Assembly (NCBI GenBank): GCA_945865935.1
Contig: CAMBFI010000012.1
Location: forward strand, 1-64,000
Reading direction: 5' to 3'
Origin: Bordetella parapertussis
Lineage (GTDB): Bacteria; Pseudomonadota; Gammaproteobacteria; Burkholderiales; Burkholderiaceae_B
Length of the DNA stretch: 64,000 nt
Shown in pieces: positions 36,242 to 44,557 of this stretch. The translations under genes and the position numbers were made by a program. Numbering within the stretch: the stretch's first letter is position 1; each line of letters begins with the position of its first letter. A model generated the notes under the pieces. The model had not been told where the DNA came from and made no database searches. It saw only the letters and a program-made list of their open reading frames with translations.

Positions 36242-36794
36242 TTACTTTAACGTATGTAAAAAAATCGGGATGCAAAGCGCAATCACGCTCAGGCACATGG
36301 TCGCCACGCCGCTGCTAATCCAAACAATGTATTTATGCGATGTACGTAAGTCCAACACATCACCTCGAAATCTCAAGAACTCGTCTTTGCAATCGTTAAC
36401 CGTTTTGGTTAAACCGGCGATTTCAGCAGACAACTTAACCTCTACCTCAGTGATCTTAGCTTCGATACGGTCGGTCTTGATTTCTAATTGATCGGTCTTT
36501 GTTTCAAGATGCAGAAGTTGCTGCTTAACATCTTGACGAAATTCTAAAAAGTCTGCCTTAGTCGCGTACTGATTATGTTCTTCATCGTATACGCTTTGCA
36601 AGACAAGCGCGTGCACTTCTGCCTGATCACGCGGCACTCCTGCGTTGACCAGTCTAGTCGCATAGGAAAGAGAATTAAATGTGCTCACTAACTACTCCAA
36701 AAAACCGCAGGCAACATCACCTACAGCGAGCAGTCTGAAGCATTTCAATAAAGAAATAAATAGCTTCCGAGTAACTGTTGCACTCTTTTACAAT
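36238..36794 (-). repeat. Copy A of a duplicated segment (DUF1640 gene plus leader)
   Basis: This segment and 37712-38394 match over the whole DUF1640 gene and about 105 bp upstream. The shared ends are TTTACTTTAA near the gene's stop and CACTCTTTTACAAT in the leader. They differ mainly by the number of heptad-coding units. The amidohydrolase gene lies between the copies. Confidence 0.8.
36242..36688 (-). CDS. DUF1640-type coiled-coil membrane protein, short copy
   Basis: 148 residues. The N-terminal YATRLVNAGVPRDQAEVHA and the ATKADFLEF segment are typical of DUF1640 (CCDC90/MCUR1-like) bacterial proteins. A coiled coil with heptads such as KTDQLEI and KTDRIEA follows, and one C-terminal membrane helix (ISSGVATMCLSVIALCIPIFL) ends the protein. 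The function of the family in bacteria is unknown. The start is GTG 36688 with GGAG upstream. A longer paralog lies at 37716-38288. Confidence 0.8.
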   Translation of the reverse strand: MSTFNSLSYATRLVNAGVPRDQAEVHALVLQSVYDEEHNQYATKADFLEFRQDVKQQLLHLETKTDQLEIKTDRIEAKITEVEVKLSAEIAGLTKTVNDCKDEFLRFRGDVLDLRTSHKYIVWISSGVATMCLSVIALCIPIFLHTLK

Positions 36795-36839
36795 ATAGTC
36801 ACACATACACAATATCCTTCAATAAGCGATACCTATTTC

Positions 36840-37724
36840 ATGCAAACACACGGCATTGTTGAATCCGAGGCGCCCGGGCCAATCTCCAGGCCGGCTAATC
36901 TCGCTCCCGCTGGGACTACCGATACGCACTTTCATATCTTTGGACCCACCGACCGTTACCCTCTGAGTCCCAAGCGACTCTACAACCCATGCTTATCTGA
37001 TGTGCCAGCCTATCTAGAAATGGCTAGTACAGTCGGCATTGAACGCATGGTGATAGTGCAGGCTAGCATTTACGGAACGGATAATAGCTGCTTGCTTGAT
37101 TCCATCGCAGCGTTTGGACAACACCGCGCCCGAGGCATCGCTGTTGTGGATGCGAGCATCACGCCTGAGCAATTAGCTGACATGCATACGCGTGGTGTGC
37201 GAGGCATTCGCTTCAACGCAATCACAGGCGTGACGCCCCTTGAATGGTTACCTAAGATTGCAGAGATGATCGCCCCCTTGGGCTGGCACATTCAGTTATG
37301 GATCAAAGCGGATCGGTTGCTTCAAATTGCAGACATGGTTCGCGCACTTCCCGTTGATGTCGTGCTGGATCACATGGCGCAGGTACCGATTGAGCGAGGA
37401 CTCAACGATCCACAAGTCGCTTGCGCACTCAAACTGATGGAAAGTGAGCAATGCTGGATGAAGCTAGTGGGCTATCGCATATCTAAAATGCCCTATCCTC
37501 ACCAAGACGTCGATACCTTTGCGCAACGGGTCATCAACATCGCGCCAGATCGTTGCCTCTGGGGAACCGACTGGCCACACATTTATCTTGAAGGCAAACC
37601 CATGCCTGATGCCGGACAACTGCTGGATAGTCTTTATCGCTGGTGTCCACCAGACACTGCGAAGCGAATTCTGGTGGACAACGCGACCAAGCGTTACGGG
37701 TTTTCCGGCGCAAGTTTACTTTAA
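36840..37724 (+). CDS. Amidohydrolase family protein (2-pyrone-4,6-dicarboxylate hydrolase-like)
   Basis: About 294 residues in an Amidohydro_2 TIM barrel. TDTHFHIFGP is the N-terminal metal-binding HxH, VVLDHMAQVP supplies the middle His, and LWGTDWPHIYLEG the C-terminal Asp. The order and length resemble LigI-type lactonases and related carboxylate hydrolases. ATG 36840 is preferred; the frame extends upstream to 36681, but that part lies inside the duplicated leader. Its last three codons overlap the tail of the second DUF1640 copy. The substrate is unknown. Confidence 0.82.
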   Translation: MQTHGIVESEAPGPISRPANLAPAGTTDTHFHIFGPTDRYPLSPKRLYNPCLSDVPAYLEMASTVGIERMVIVQASIYGTDNSCLLDSIAAFGQHRARGIAVVDASITPEQLADMHTRGVRGIRFNAITGVTPLEWLPKIAEMIAPLGWHIQLWIKADRLLQIADMVRALPVDVVLDHMAQVPIERGLNDPQVACALKLMESEQCWMKLVGYRISKMPYPHQDVDTFAQRVINIAPDRCLWGTDWPHIYLEGKPMPDAGQLLDSLYRWCPPDTAKRILVDNATKRYGFSGASLL

Positions 37725-38288
37725 GGTATGTAGAAAAATCGGGATGCACAGCGCAATCACGCTCAAGCACATAGTTGCTACGCCGCCGCTGATCCAAACA
37801 ATATACTTGTGCGAGGTACGTAAGACTGACACATCAGATCGAAATCTTAAGAACTCCTCTTTACACTCGTTTACTGTTTTAGTTAAACCAGAGATTTCGG
37901 CAGAGAGCTTAGCCTCGACCTCAGTAAGCTTGACTTCAATTTGATTGGTCTTGGCTTCGATTTGATTGGTCTTGACCTCGATTTGATTCATTTTTGCTTC
38001 GATTCGATCCGTTTTAAGTTCTAACTGATCGGTCTTAGCCTCAATACGATCTGTTTTGATTTCTAATTGATCGGTCTTGGCCTCGATGCGGTCGGTCTTC
38101 ATTTCGAGATGAAGAATCTGCTGTTTGACCTCTTGACGCAGCTCTAAAAAGTCTGCCTTGGTCGCGTACTGCTTGTGTTCTTCATCATAGACACTCTGCA
38201 AAACAAGCGCGTGTACTTCCGCTTGATCACGCGGCACCCCCGCGTCGACCAGTCTTGTGGCATATGAAAGAGAATTGAATGTGCTCAC
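37716..38288 (-). CDS. DUF1640-type coiled-coil membrane protein, long copy
   Basis: 190 residues, paralog of the protein at 36242-36688, with near-identical ends. The coiled coil is 42 residues (six heptads) longer, made of units alternating KTDRIEA, KTDQLEI, KTNQIEA and KTNQIEV. One C-terminal membrane helix is present. The added heptads lengthen a stalk without changing the membrane anchor. GTG start, as in the other copy. Confidence 0.8.
   Translation of the reverse strand: MSTFNSLSYATRLVDAGVPRDQAEVHALVLQSVYDEEHKQYATKADFLELRQEVKQQILHLEMKTDRIEAKTDQLEIKTDRIEAKTDQLELKTDRIEAKMNQIEVKTNQIEAKTNQIEVKLTEVEAKLSAEISGLTKTVNECKEEFLRFRSDVSVLRTSHKYIVWISGGVATMCLSVIALCIPIFLHTLK
37931..38100 (-). repeat. 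21-bp tandem repeats coding for heptads
   Basis: About eight imperfect 21-bp units (GATTTGATTGGTCTTG-type on the plus strand) within the long DUF1640 gene. Each codes for one coiled-coil heptad. The short copy has about three such units. Expansion or contraction would stay in frame. Confidence 0.75.
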
Positions 38289-38412
38289 TGACTACCCCTA
38301 AACACTGTAGGCAACATCACCTACAGCGAGCAGTCTGAAGCATTTCGAGAAAAAAATAAATAAGTTCGGGTCAACTGTTGCACTCTTTTACAATTGAGCG
38401 CAGGTTGCATTT

Positions 38413-39219
38413 CTATTTCTGTAGTGGATTTCCCATTGCTGCATTGGCCTCAGACGCCTTTGCTGGACCGCGCAAAACACGGGCAACCGCCACAGCCACC
38501 AACACACCAATCAACGAACCGCAGGGATATACCCAATAGGTTGAGAGATCACCACGTGCAAAATCTGGACCAAACGCGCGGGCGGGGTTAAATGCCGCAC
38601 CATCAAAAGGTCCTCCCATCGTGCCCATCGCCATCACATAGGCGCCGACCGCCAATGGCACTGCGCTGCTGTCTAGCTTCGGACCATTTGTCATCCCTAA
38701 AACCAGCAACACCATACCAAAGGTCAGAATCGCTTCAAAAATAACCGCTTGGTACAACATCCCCGGTTGCGGTGTCGTGGCAGCCAAATTTCCACCCGTG
38801 CCGAGCAGGTACGCAGCAACGCACGATCCCGTGGCAGCCGCAATCATCTGTACAACTATGTAACACACAGCCATGGGCACTCCAATATCCCCACGCAGAC
38901 AAAAGCCCAGCGTCATCGCCGGATTAAAGTGCGACGAAATATCGCCAAGGAAATACACGGCAGCGACCAGCCACAGCGCCGCCACCGTCGACAAAATGAA
39001 TGCAAATTGGTACGGGGCTAGTGTGGCGCCACCGTACCCAGCCAGAATCGCTGCACCACCAGACAAAACAAACGTCAAACCTGAGGTGCCGATGAACTCA
39101 GATAAGAGGCGTCTAGCCCTGTGATCGTTACTCTTCCAATCGGCATAAAAACGGTCACCCACTTGCTGACGCAAGGCTTGTTGACCCGTAAGATTGGCTG
39201 GCTGATTTGCACTCATCAT
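38413..39219 (-). CDS. Aquaporin / MIP-family channel
   Basis: 268 residues, six membrane segments and the two half-helix motifs HFNPAMTLG and AFNPARAFGPD, so both NPA boxes are intact. SEFIGTSGLTFVLSGGAAIL is the first helix. It carries water or small neutral solutes across the inner membrane. The extra N-terminal 35 residues are hydrophilic. The start is supported by GGAGTGAC directly upstream. The gene is 10 bp downstream of fumC on the same strand. Confidence 0.9.
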   Translation of the reverse strand: MMSANQPANLTGQQALRQQVGDRFYADWKSNDHRARRLLSEFIGTSGLTFVLSGGAAILAGYGGATLAPYQFAFILSTVAALWLVAAVYFLGDISSHFNPAMTLGFCLRGDIGVPMAVCYIVVQMIAAATGSCVAAYLLGTGGNLAATTPQPGMLYQAVIFEAILTFGMVLLVLGMTNGPKLDSSAVPLAVGAYVMAMGTMGGPFDGAAFNPARAFGPDFARGDLSTYWVYPCGSLIGVLVAVAVARVLRGPAKASEANAAMGNPLQK

Positions 39220-39229
39220 GTCACTCCAA

Positions 39230-40693
39230 TTAAGACTTAGCAGGAATATCTGCCGAGCCTGGCTTGGTCATGTTGATTGGCACGACCACGCGGTCATACA
39301 ACGCCTCATCAACGCCATTCGCAAGTGCAGCTTCTTTTAACGTCAAGTTGTGGTCAATCGCGTAATGTGAAATGACCGACGCCTTGTCGTAACCAATCAC
39401 GGGCGACAGCGCCGTCACCATCATGACCGAGCGGTCAATATTTGATTTGAGCTGCGCTTCATTCACAACCGCACCTTCGACCATGAACTCGCGGAAGTGA
39501 TCACACATATCGGCCATGATCAACGCAGAGTGCAGGTAGTTGTTGATGATGATCGGACGGAAAGCATTCAACTCAAAGTTTCCTTCTGAGCCACCCATTT
39601 GTACGGCAACATCCGAGCCCATGATTTCAATACAGACCATCAACATCGCTTCAGCCTGCGTGGGATTGACCTTACCTGGCATGATGGACGAACCGGGCTC
39701 ATTCGATGGGAATGTCATTTCCATCAAGCCAGTACGTGGACCTGAACCGAGCCAACGCATGTCGTTCGCGATTTTATAGAGCGATACGGCCGCGCCTTTC
39801 AGCCCAGCATGTGCGCGCACCATACGATCAAGCGTGCCTTGCGCAGTGAATTTGTTCGTGGCGGTCTTAATCGCAAAACCTGTCAGCAGAGACAGCTCCG
39901 CAGCGACTGCGTCACCGAAACCAACGGGGGAGTTCAAGCCTGTACCCACCGCAGTACCGCCCATTGCAACCTGCAACAGGCCCTCAGTGACATACTCAAC
40001 GTTCGCAATTGAGTCATCCAGCGCACCCACATAACCGGACCATTCCTGACCGACTGTTAACGGCGTCGCATCTTCCAAATGCGTACGACCGATCTTGACG
40101 ATGTTCGCCCACAGCTTTGACTTTGCATCCAACGCATCACGCAGACGCTTGAGCGCAGGAATGGTTTTCTCTGTTGCCATTTTGTAGGCAGCAATGTGCA
40201 TGGCGGTCGGGAAGGTATCGTTGCTCGACTGGCCCATATTGACGTGATCATTGGGATGGATGGGCTCTTGCGCACCCAACGTCCCGCCGACCAATTGAAT
40301 GCAGCGATTCGAGATCACCTCATTGATGTTCATGTTTGACTGCGTACCCGAACCCGTCTGCCAGACATAAAGCGGAAATTCACTATCTAATTTGCCGCTA
40401 ATCGCTTCGTCGGCCACTTGCTGTATTAACTGTCCTTTCCATGCCGGCAAGCGCCCTGCTTTGGTGTTGACCATCGCCGCGGCTTTTTTGACGTAGCCGT
40501 AGGCGTGATAGACCTCTTTAGGCATCTTGTCATGGCCGATATTGAAGTGAATCAGACTACGTTGCGTCTGCGCGCCCCAATAGTGATTAGCAGGCACATC
40601 AACTTTACCGATACTGTCGAATTCTTGACGCATGCCGGTCGCGGACAGACCGATCGGTAAATTAAGGATTTTGGGCGCAATTTCGTTGGCCAT
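39230..40693 (-). CDS. fumC: Class II fumarate hydratase
   Basis: 487 residues of the fumarase/aspartase superfamily. WQTGSGTQSNMNINEVI and KIGRTHLEDATPLTVGQEW are the FumC versions of these motifs (aspartases have GAGTSTNMN), and GSSIMPGKVNPTQAEAM is the flexible catalytic loop. It interconverts fumarate and malate in the citric acid cycle. The N-terminus is about 20 residues longer than usual. A purine-rich tract lies just upstream of the start. Confidence 0.92.
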   Translation of the reverse strand: MANEIAPKILNLPIGLSATGMRQEFDSIGKVDVPANHYWGAQTQRSLIHFNIGHDKMPKEVYHAYGYVKKAAAMVNTKAGRLPAWKGQLIQQVADEAISGKLDSEFPLYVWQTGSGTQSNMNINEVISNRCIQLVGGTLGAQEPIHPNDHVNMGQSSNDTFPTAMHIAAYKMATEKTIPALKRLRDALDAKSKLWANIVKIGRTHLEDATPLTVGQEWSGYVGALDDSIANVEYVTEGLLQVAMGGTAVGTGLNSPVGFGDAVAAELSLLTGFAIKTATNKFTAQGTLDRMVRAHAGLKGAAVSLYKIANDMRWLGSGPRTGLMEMTFPSNEPGSSIMPGKVNPTQAEAMLMVCIEIMGSDVAVQMGGSEGNFELNAFRPIIINNYLHSALIMADMCDHFREFMVEGAVVNEAQLKSNIDRSVMMVTALSPVIGYDKASVISHYAIDHNLTLKEAALANGVDEALYDRVVVPINMTKPGSADIPAKS

Positions 40694-40897
40694 AAGGGGG
40701 TGCTCAATGAAGGGATAAAAAAAGGAGGGGGAGGGCGAGGGAAGGACAACGCTTGCATACTTGCGCCTTTTTGAATTTTACAGGGAACGCACTAAAAAAA
40801 ACAGCCAATCCTATTGTGCTGGCCTATCCGCTAGCCTCGGTCAATCATTTGTCAGTAGAATGATTGGACTACATCGTCTGATACAACCACCTTACGC

Positions 40898-42331
40898 ATG
40901 TCGCCACGCAAGAAAACCTCCTCCGTCGAATCTTTGCCGAAGCTCACACCCATCACGAAGCGCACTGTGAAGATCATGCGCGACGAGAGCTATGCCTGGT
41001 GGCACCTATTGCGCCATGAATGGCTGCCAATATTGAGCATGATCTTTGGTGTCAGTCTATTGTTGTTCTTTTGGGAGCCGATTCCACCAAACGTAACTGG
41101 CATTGCAGTAGGACGACAAGGGACTTCTGATGGAATCTATGGTGAAAAACTAGCCGCCTTTTTCGCAGAACATGGCGTCAAGCTCAATATCACGTATACC
41201 GAGGGTGGCAAGCAGCCAATCTCCGCGATGGAACGTGAAAAGTCCATTCATAGTGCAATCGTCCTAGGTGGGCTTTACAAAAAACACGAGCTCGATCACA
41301 AAGCGCTTTCCCTCGGTAGCTCACAATACGAACCGTTGTGGCTGTTTTACCGAGGCAATATCGTTACAACCGAGCAACCTGTTGTTCATTTTGCTACCAC
41401 CACGGGCATCGCGATAGGTGAGCCTGGGTCGGGCTCCAATGCGATCGTACAGGAGGTCATTAAATCGAACCGGCCTGACGTAACCGCCTCATATAAATTG
41501 CTAGAGTGGCCCTATTTAAAATCTGTGGACGCACTGATTGCCGGCGAGATTCAAGCACTCGCCGTTGTCGACGGGTTTGAATCACCCATCATCCAAAAAC
41601 TTTTGGCAGACCCAAACATCCACATTGCCAACTTTCCGCTGGCACCTGCGTATGTCAAACGCCTTCCGCAACTTGACCTTGTTTCGATTCCGCGCGGCTC
41701 GTTTAGTAGCGATCCGATTTCTCCGGCGACTGACATCAACATGGTCTCAACGACTCTGTCCCTTGTCGTCGAAAAAAACCTGCACCCCGCGCTTCAACTT
41801 TTATTTTTGATGGCAATGGATCATCTTGGCGAATCTCGCGATCAGTTTTTTGCCAAGCAGGACGAGTTTCCCTCTCACAAAGACAGTAACGTTCCGTTAG
41901 CACCCATCGCAAAAAAATATTTCACAAACGGCGCGCCGGTGGCTTTGAGTTACGTCGGGTTTAGGCTTGCGAGTCTCAGTGATCGCATCTGGTTCTTTAT
42001 CTTAAGTGCTTTGGCGATTGTGTATCCGCTTTATCGATTAATCCCAAATTTTCGCTCTACGCTTGGGGATATCAAGATAAGTGACGCACAGGACATGCTG
42101 TACGACCTACAAGAACGCTTTGTGCACGCAGAAACGATCGAACAATTCGATGTTGTGATGCGTGACTTTATACAATTCCAACAAGAGGTTAACGCATTGA
42201 TGCCACGTATTAGCGTGTCTCACTACTACCAGCTCGCCCGACCAACCGAGTACGTAAAAAAAGTGTCACAGGAACGCCGCGAAGTCATTTTCCGCTCCCA
42301 AAATATGACGCAAGCAAAGTCTGAAACCTGA
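40898..42331 (+). CDS. TAXI-family TRAP transporter solute-binding protein, membrane-anchored
   Basis: 477 residues. A cytoplasmic N-terminus and one membrane helix (ILSMIFGVSLLLFFW, about 46-60) precede a TAXI-type binding domain with TGIAVGRQGTSDGIYGEKLA and GIAIGEPGSGSNAIVQEV. A second helix (RIWFFILSALAIVYPLYRL) and a cytoplasmic tail of about 90 residues follow. The two anchors and the tail are not found in simple secreted TAXI proteins. No TRAP permease gene is nearby, so it may act as a sensor or with a distant permease. Confidence 0.8.
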   Translation: MSPRKKTSSVESLPKLTPITKRTVKIMRDESYAWWHLLRHEWLPILSMIFGVSLLLFFWEPIPPNVTGIAVGRQGTSDGIYGEKLAAFFAEHGVKLNITYTEGGKQPISAMEREKSIHSAIVLGGLYKKHELDHKALSLGSSQYEPLWLFYRGNIVTTEQPVVHFATTTGIAIGEPGSGSNAIVQEVIKSNRPDVTASYKLLEWPYLKSVDALIAGEIQALAVVDGFESPIIQKLLADPNIHIANFPLAPAYVKRLPQLDLVSIPRGSFSSDPISPATDINMVSTTLSLVVEKNLHPALQLLFLMAMDHLGESRDQFFAKQDEFPSHKDSNVPLAPIAKKYFTNGAPVALSYVGFRLASLSDRIWFFILSALAIVYPLYRLIPNFRSTLGDIKISDAQDMLYDLQERFVHAETIEQFDVVMRDFIQFQQEVNALMPRISVSHYYQLARPTEYVKKVSQERREVIFRSQNMTQAKSET

Positions 42332-42422
42332 TGGTGATGAAAACCATGATTTCTATCAGGTCGCTATAGCTATTAGCCAATCCGTCAGGTATAACAACGT
42401 AATTAATACAATGGAGATACAC

Positions 42423-43406
42423 ATGCGCCTTCTTTCCTTCACCACCCGCGCCATCCTCGCTGGCACAGCATTAGCGGCGACTCTCATTAGCACGGCTTCG
42501 GCACAGGCTGATTACCCGAATCGCCCTGTGTCTGTCGTCGTTCCACAAGCGACAGGCGGTGCTAACGACACGATTGCACGCATCGTTGCTGCCAAACTAA
42601 GCGAGGTGCTCGGTCAACAGTTTGTTGTCGAAAACCGCCCCGGTGCAGGTGGCAATATCGGTACCTCGGCCACAGCCAAAGCCAAGCCTGATGGCTACAC
42701 TCTTTTGCTCACGACAAACAGCACGCAAGTGATCAACCCTTGGCTCTACAAGACAACGGGCTTTGATCCAATCAAGGACTTCACCCCTGTCGGTCTAGTT
42801 GCCAGTGCCGGCTATGTGCTCGTGGTCAACTCCGCCTTCCCGGCCAACAATGTGAATGAACTCATCGCGCAAGCCAAGGCAAATCCCGGCAAGATTAACT
42901 ATGCCTCAGCAGGTAATGGCACGCTCAATCATCTGATTGTTGAGATGTTCAAGCAGAAAGTCGGCATCGATATGCAACATGTACCATATAAAGGTGCTGC
43001 TGCGGCCGCTACAGACGTAGCAGGTGGTCAAGTGCCCGTATCCGTCCAGAGCGCGCCCTCCTCCTTGGCTTTGCTCGCCTCAGGCAAGATCAAGGCCTTA
43101 GCCGTCACCAACGAAAAACGTATTGCTGCCCTGCCCAATACGCCATCCATTAGCGAAACCATTCCCGGTTTCGGCTCAACACCGTGGTACGGTATTTTGG
43201 CGCCGGCTGGCACACCAGCGGCTATCGTTGACAAACTCAATGCCGCGATCAAAACCGCGTTAGCAGATAAGGACGTTCAAGGCAAACTAATCAAGCAAGG
43301 CTGCGATCCCTTGCAAAACACGCCACAACAGTTCGCCGCGCTGATCAAGAATGACCTTGCAACTTGGGAAAAAATCGTTAAAGATTCTGGCGCGCGGGTA
43401 GATTAA
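42423..43406 (+). CDS. Bug/TctC-family periplasmic solute-binding protein
   Basis: 327 residues. Signal peptide ending ISTASAQ, then PVSVVVPQATGGANDTIAR, FVVENRPGAGGNIGTS and HVPYKGAAAAATDVAGG. The start was moved from 42411 to ATG 42423 because TGGAGATACAC places the ribosome-binding site over the upstream ATG. It stands alone, with the TAXI gene 80 bp upstream on the same strand. Substrate unknown. Confidence 0.9.
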   Translation: MRLLSFTTRAILAGTALAATLISTASAQADYPNRPVSVVVPQATGGANDTIARIVAAKLSEVLGQQFVVENRPGAGGNIGTSATAKAKPDGYTLLLTTNSTQVINPWLYKTTGFDPIKDFTPVGLVASAGYVLVVNSAFPANNVNELIAQAKANPGKINYASAGNGTLNHLIVEMFKQKVGIDMQHVPYKGAAAAATDVAGGQVPVSVQSAPSSLALLASGKIKALAVTNEKRIAALPNTPSISETIPGFGSTPWYGILAPAGTPAAIVDKLNAAIKTALADKDVQGKLIKQGCDPLQNTPQQFAALIKNDLATWEKIVKDSGARVD

Positions 43407-43417
43407 GCGTTTACACG

Positions 43418-43912
43418 TTAAGCATCATTTGCTTGTCGCAGAGCATTGCCAAGCGGTGATGCTGTAAGCGGTTTAAGAGACTTCGCCAGATCACCCCGCT
43501 GCGTCACATCGACTGCCGCTCCTTCGTTGCGGGCGAAGCGAGCGTCTTCTCCGGAAAACACGAGCTCGATCTGCATTCCCTCAGGGTCTCTGAGAAATAA
43601 TTGATGTATTTCTCGCCCAGGCACACCAAATTCGGTAAACGCGACGCCATGGCGCTGAAGTCGCGCACGCGTAGCTTCTAGATCATTCGCTTTAAATGCG
43701 ATATGGTCAAACGCATCGCTGCTTTGGCCAACAGGTACACGCCCCGTAGAAATATGCACAACAGCGCGTTCACCTAAATACATCCAAGCGCCGGGACGAG
43801 TAAAAGGCGGTCGCACCCCTTCGGTCAGCCCTAGCACCTCGGTGTAAAAACGCCTCATCCGCTCAAGGTCACTCGTCGTGACGTTGACATGATCGACATC
43901 CAAAATTGCCAT
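43418..43912 (-). CDS. VOC-family (glyoxalase/dioxygenase fold) protein
   Basis: 164 residues. MAILDVDHVNVTTSDLERM with the first metal His, FDHIAFKANDLEATRA with the second, and RDPEGMQIELVFSG with the Glu form the two beta-alpha-beta-beta-beta units of the VOC fold. ATG 43912 follows GCGAGGAAGCAGCC and is preferred to the upstream start at 43969. Possible activities range from lactoylglutathione lyase-like to ring-cleaving dioxygenase; none can be chosen. Confidence 0.8.
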   Translation of the reverse strand: MAILDVDHVNVTTSDLERMRRFYTEVLGLTEGVRPPFTRPGAWMYLGERAVVHISTGRVPVGQSSDAFDHIAFKANDLEATRARLQRHGVAFTEFGVPGREIHQLFLRDPEGMQIELVFSGEDARFARNEGAAVDVTQRGDLAKSLKPLTASPLGNALRQANDA

Positions 43913-43958
43913 GGCTGCTTCCTCGCTTGGGGACTTCCCTAGCATCAGACAAAATACC

Positions 43959-43988
43959 TTGTTATCCACTTACGCGGTCAAGTATAAG
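43959..43988 (+). promoter_or_regulatory. Possible sigma-70 promoter for the GlcG-like operon
   Basis: TTGTTA (43959-43964) and TATAAG (43983-43988) are 18 bp apart, 36 bp upstream of the ATG at 44025. It sits in the 112-bp divergent gap between the VOC gene and the GlcG-like gene. This is a consensus match only. Confidence 0.35.
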
Positions 43989-44024
43989 ATCGCTAGACCC
44001 TTTAAAAACATTGCCACCTAAAAA

Positions 44025-44465
44025 ATGACAACAAACACCCCAATTCTAGACAAACCCATGCCTTATGGGCGCCCCATTACGCTCGAGCGAGCAAAGAAAA
44101 TGATGCTTGCCGCCGAGGCGGAAGCAACAAAAAATCAATGGCCGGTCGCCATCGTGATTGCGGACTCTGCCGGCAGCTTGGTACTGGCTCAGCGTCTTGA
44201 TCACACACAGCATTCAAGTATGGCGATTGCGACCGGCAAGGCGTTAACCGCCGTGAACTTCCGTCGACCAACCAAAATGTTTCAAGATGGGATTGCCGCA
44301 GGTGGCGAGGGCTTACGTTTCATGGCAGTGCCAGGCGTCACCCCGCTCGAAGGCGGGTTTCCCATCATCGACAATGGGGAAGTGATCGGCGGGATTGGGG
44401 TCTCTGGCGTGCTGTCGCACCAAGACGCTCAAGTCGCTCAGGCGGGGATGGCGACAATCCAATAA
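44025..44465 (+). CDS. GlcG/HbpS-family protein
   Basis: 146 residues. ITLERAKKMMLAAEAEA, VAIVIADSAGSLVLAQRLD and IGGIGVSGVLSHQDAQVA are the hallmarks of the Haem_degrading (DUF336/GlcG) family. Members bind haem or cobalamin-like cofactors or sit beside organic-acid catabolism genes without a proven role. It is the first gene of a plus-strand group with a Bug protein, a cupin and a ThDP enzyme. Confidence 0.85.
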   Translation: MTTNTPILDKPMPYGRPITLERAKKMMLAAEAEATKNQWPVAIVIADSAGSLVLAQRLDHTQHSSMAIATGKALTAVNFRRPTKMFQDGIAAGGEGLRFMAVPGVTPLEGGFPIIDNGEVIGGIGVSGVLSHQDAQVAQAGMATIQ

Positions 44466-44557
44466 AAATTTAAGAGAAAGGTCGGAGAACCCGACGAGAT
44501 GAAGCAGTTGTAATAGTTGTGTTTATTTAGAACCATAAAAACCAGGAGACGATAATC

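Larger units (their letters stand above)
37712..38394 (-). repeat. Copy B of the duplicated segment (longer DUF1640 gene plus leader)
   Basis: Matches 36238-36794. The leader is nearly identical over 36 bases (CATCACCTACAGCGAGCAGT and flanks). The extra length comes from 21-bp units coding for heptads. The TTTACTTTAA at its left end supplies the stop codon of the amidohydrolase gene. Confidence 0.8.

Noticed and set aside
37931-38100. CRISPR array
   Set aside because: The 21-bp units are directly adjacent without spacers and code for coiled-coil heptads.
39230-40693. Aspartate ammonia-lyase instead of fumarase
   Set aside because: The loop reads TGSGTQSNMN as in FumC, not GAGTSTNMN as in aspartases.
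42325-42361. Inverted repeat after the TAXI gene as a terminator
   Set aside because: ACCTGAT/ATCAGGT can pair, but the loop is long and no T-run follows.
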